Positions 56,306 to 57,897 of a stretch of 57,897 nt of DNA are shown here, one piece after another. Source of the DNA: Mesostigma viride (lineage: Eukaryota; Streptophyta; Mesostigmatophyceae; Mesostigmatales; Mesostigmataceae); assembly GCA_009746045.1 (NCBI GenBank), contig RPFO01002249.1, forward strand, positions 30,001 through 87,897. The letters are read 5' to 3'. The notes below the pieces were generated by a model that saw only the letters and a program-made list of their open reading frames with translations, made no database searches and had not been told where the DNA came from. Every line of letters begins with the position of its first letter. Position 1 is the stretch's first letter. The translations under genes were made by a program, and so were the position numbers.

Positions 56306-57662
56306 GTGCCTAATTATTCCCGTCGAAGGAAGCGATTACAAATGCCTGAGCGGTATCTCTTCAGCAGGCAAAGAAAGCGTCAAGACATCGCCGTGGCTCA
56401 CACCGTCATTGGCATCAACGACTGCGATGAGGACTTTGAGGACGAGTTGGTGGATAACGCTGCACTTGGTGATGATGTTGACGCTGGAGGGCTCTGTCGC
56501 GCGACGCTGGGTCAGATGAAGTGGATGCAACTGAATCAGGGGATGGAGGCGACGGCGGGAATAGTGCTGACTCCGTTGAGGAGCCCGCCGTGCAACGGAG
56601 ACTTAGCCATTGTCCAGGGGGGAAAATAGACGGGCGCATGACGGTGGCAGCTCCTGATCCATGCTCAGTGCCTTCGGCCCAACAGACGGCCAGGGAAATG
56701 AGACTGGGTACGGGATCTTTCGGTCGCACTCGGAGTTTCTGGAGTTTGCATACCATAAGCGAATCGATTCTCGGACTGACGAAGGCGTGCTGTGCAGAAC
56801 TGCCATGAGACAAGACCCCAAGTACCGATCGGAAGATGCCGACCGGCTCACGCTCCCTGTGGTCAGGAAGGTGGAAAAGGAGCTCCCAACGCACCATGTC
56901 ACGCGAATTGAACTCCCTAACGGCTCTGTCGCCCACACGTGCAGCATCAAGACCCGGCTTCAACATCGCTACGCCAGCACAATGTCACGCGCCACCTGCA
57001 TGTGCGGCCCGAGGTGCTTGCGGATGGCCGGCGCACAGGTTTCCACATGAGTACCTTCTTCCACGACCATCCTCTGTGCCGCCTTCGTGGGATAGCGCTA
57101 TCCGGCCAGACGTTCACGGTCGGTGACTTCCTCGAGGTCTCGGTGACTGAGGACGGTGTGAACAAAGGCAAGCCTTATGGGGCCCCGGTGAGGCTGACCG
57201 GCGTCCTGTACCAGCGTGACGACAAGCTCTCGGATTCTGTCAAGGTGCTCTTCGAGGTGCAGTACTTGTATGCCAACAAGTGGCGACACACGCACCTGAA
57301 AAGGGGAAGCCCCGGGTTTCATGAGAAGGAGGCTATTTGCATGCAACTGGACGGAATTGGTGGAGGCAGGGACCTACAAGCGCCATATCAGGGTTCACTC
57401 TGAAGAAGACTTCGCGGAAATGGAGCAAGAGGGCACAGTTGGGAAACACGACTACTTCTTGTCACGGACATACGGAGTCACGACCGGGGGCATCGTGGAA
57501 ACAGATGCTGATGGGAATGATCTAAGGGATCCCCATGGCCACCCTTTGATGCAGCCCATAGGTGATTTCAGGGACTGCAGAAGGGCCCCTCCGCAAGTGT
57601 CAGGCCCGCCCGCGGCTGGGCTTGCCCGTCGTTGTGATCCCAATCGTGCTTTGGATGGATAG
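56306..57662 (+). pseudogene. Coding remains in alternating frames, unknown protein
   Basis: Plausible coding segments alternate between two frames. Frame 56306-56629 (GINDCDEDFEDELVDNAALG) is acidic. Then 56661 to about 56960 (YGIFRSHSEFLEFAYHKRID, VVRKVEKELPTHHVTRIELP), about 56980-57350 (GFHMSTFFHDHPLCRLRGIA, FTVGDFLEVSVTEDGVNKGK, VKVLFEVQYLYANKWRHTHL), and about 57350-57662 (RHIRVHSEEDFAEMEQEGTV, KHDYFLSRTYG). The third piece, with VGDFLEVSV, PYGAPVRLTGV and VLFEVQYLY, has the feel of a BAH-type beta-barrel, but this is only a resemblance. No GT-AG borders explain the frame changes, so frameshift decay of a transposon-type gene is the simplest reading. Introns cannot be excluded. Confidence 0.4.
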
Positions 57663-57897
57663 CTTCAAGATCACTGACAATACGATGCCGATGTGGTGTC
57701 GTATCAGTTCAGGATCCTAACGCTGGATCGATCGGCTGCCCGCAATCACGTGGTCACGCTGAGGCCAAAGCATGTGGATGCGGATGCTTCAACAAGTGGC
57801 TGCTGGATAACGAGATCCGCCCACTGCAGCAAGGGGTGGCCATGGAAATGGCAGGCCTCTGACCTGGTGCTTGTCGTTGTGAGATATACAGGGTTGC

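Overview
The window is nuclear DNA from a eukaryotic, intron-rich organism, most probably a green alga (Chlorophyta). Four things point that way. There is a plant class II-type formin (degenerate PTEN-like and C2 region, FH1, FH2). There is a Penelope-like retroelement with GIY-YIG at the N-terminus, an arrangement described from green algae and protists. There is a short interstitial run of the plant-type telomere repeat TTTAGGG. The introns are long, numerous and full of simple repeats. No bacterial-style operon, RBS, CRISPR array or confident tRNA/rRNA was seen.

Layout. 1-3.4 kb: 3' exons of a plus-strand stomatin-like protein 2 (SPFH family) gene that begins upstream of the window. 3.4-8.0 kb: gene-poor DNA with inverted-repeat-bounded elements, one carrying a LINE ORF1-like reading frame, and a solo LINE 3' tail. 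8.0-32.9 kb: one minus-strand formin gene spread over about 21 exons. I could place nearly all exons with phase-compatible GT-AG (one GC-AG) borders. Its introns hold very large micro- and minisatellites: a 716-bp (TGG)n, about 720 bp of (TAC/CAC/CGC)n, and about 1.6 kb of an 8-bp repeat. Its last exon encodes a long tail rich in 9-bp KEG and 21-bp AVDNAGG repeats, with one apparent 1-bp frame break. 32.9-35.5 kb: non-coding DNA with hairpins. 35.6-38.6 kb: an uninterrupted 1024-codon Penelope-like ORF on the minus strand. 40.4-52.8 kb: a decayed Ty3/gypsy chromovirus-type element with two unusual additions, an upstream ORF with an RNase H1-type hybrid-binding fold and a GC-rich third ORF after the chromodomain. 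Its polymerase gene is split by a LINE insertion (with target-site duplication) and by a 1.9-kb element with terminal inverted repeats. 52.8-53.5 kb: a dense field of GTTAC/GTAAC inverted repeats. 53.8-55.4 kb: a three-exon minus-strand gene of unknown function. 55.6-55.8 kb: repeated perfect hairpins. 56.3-57.7 kb: plus-strand coding remains of an unrecognised protein in alternating frames.

The most striking observation concerns the two conserved genes. They lie on opposite strands, yet both show the same oddity: next to most exons I could check, the flanking intron contains one to four partial, diverged copies of that exon's own edge (about 20-65 bp), often with the splice site included. 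This is a repeated pattern of decoy splice sites and exon ends and not isolated pseudo-exons. I know of no description of it at this density.
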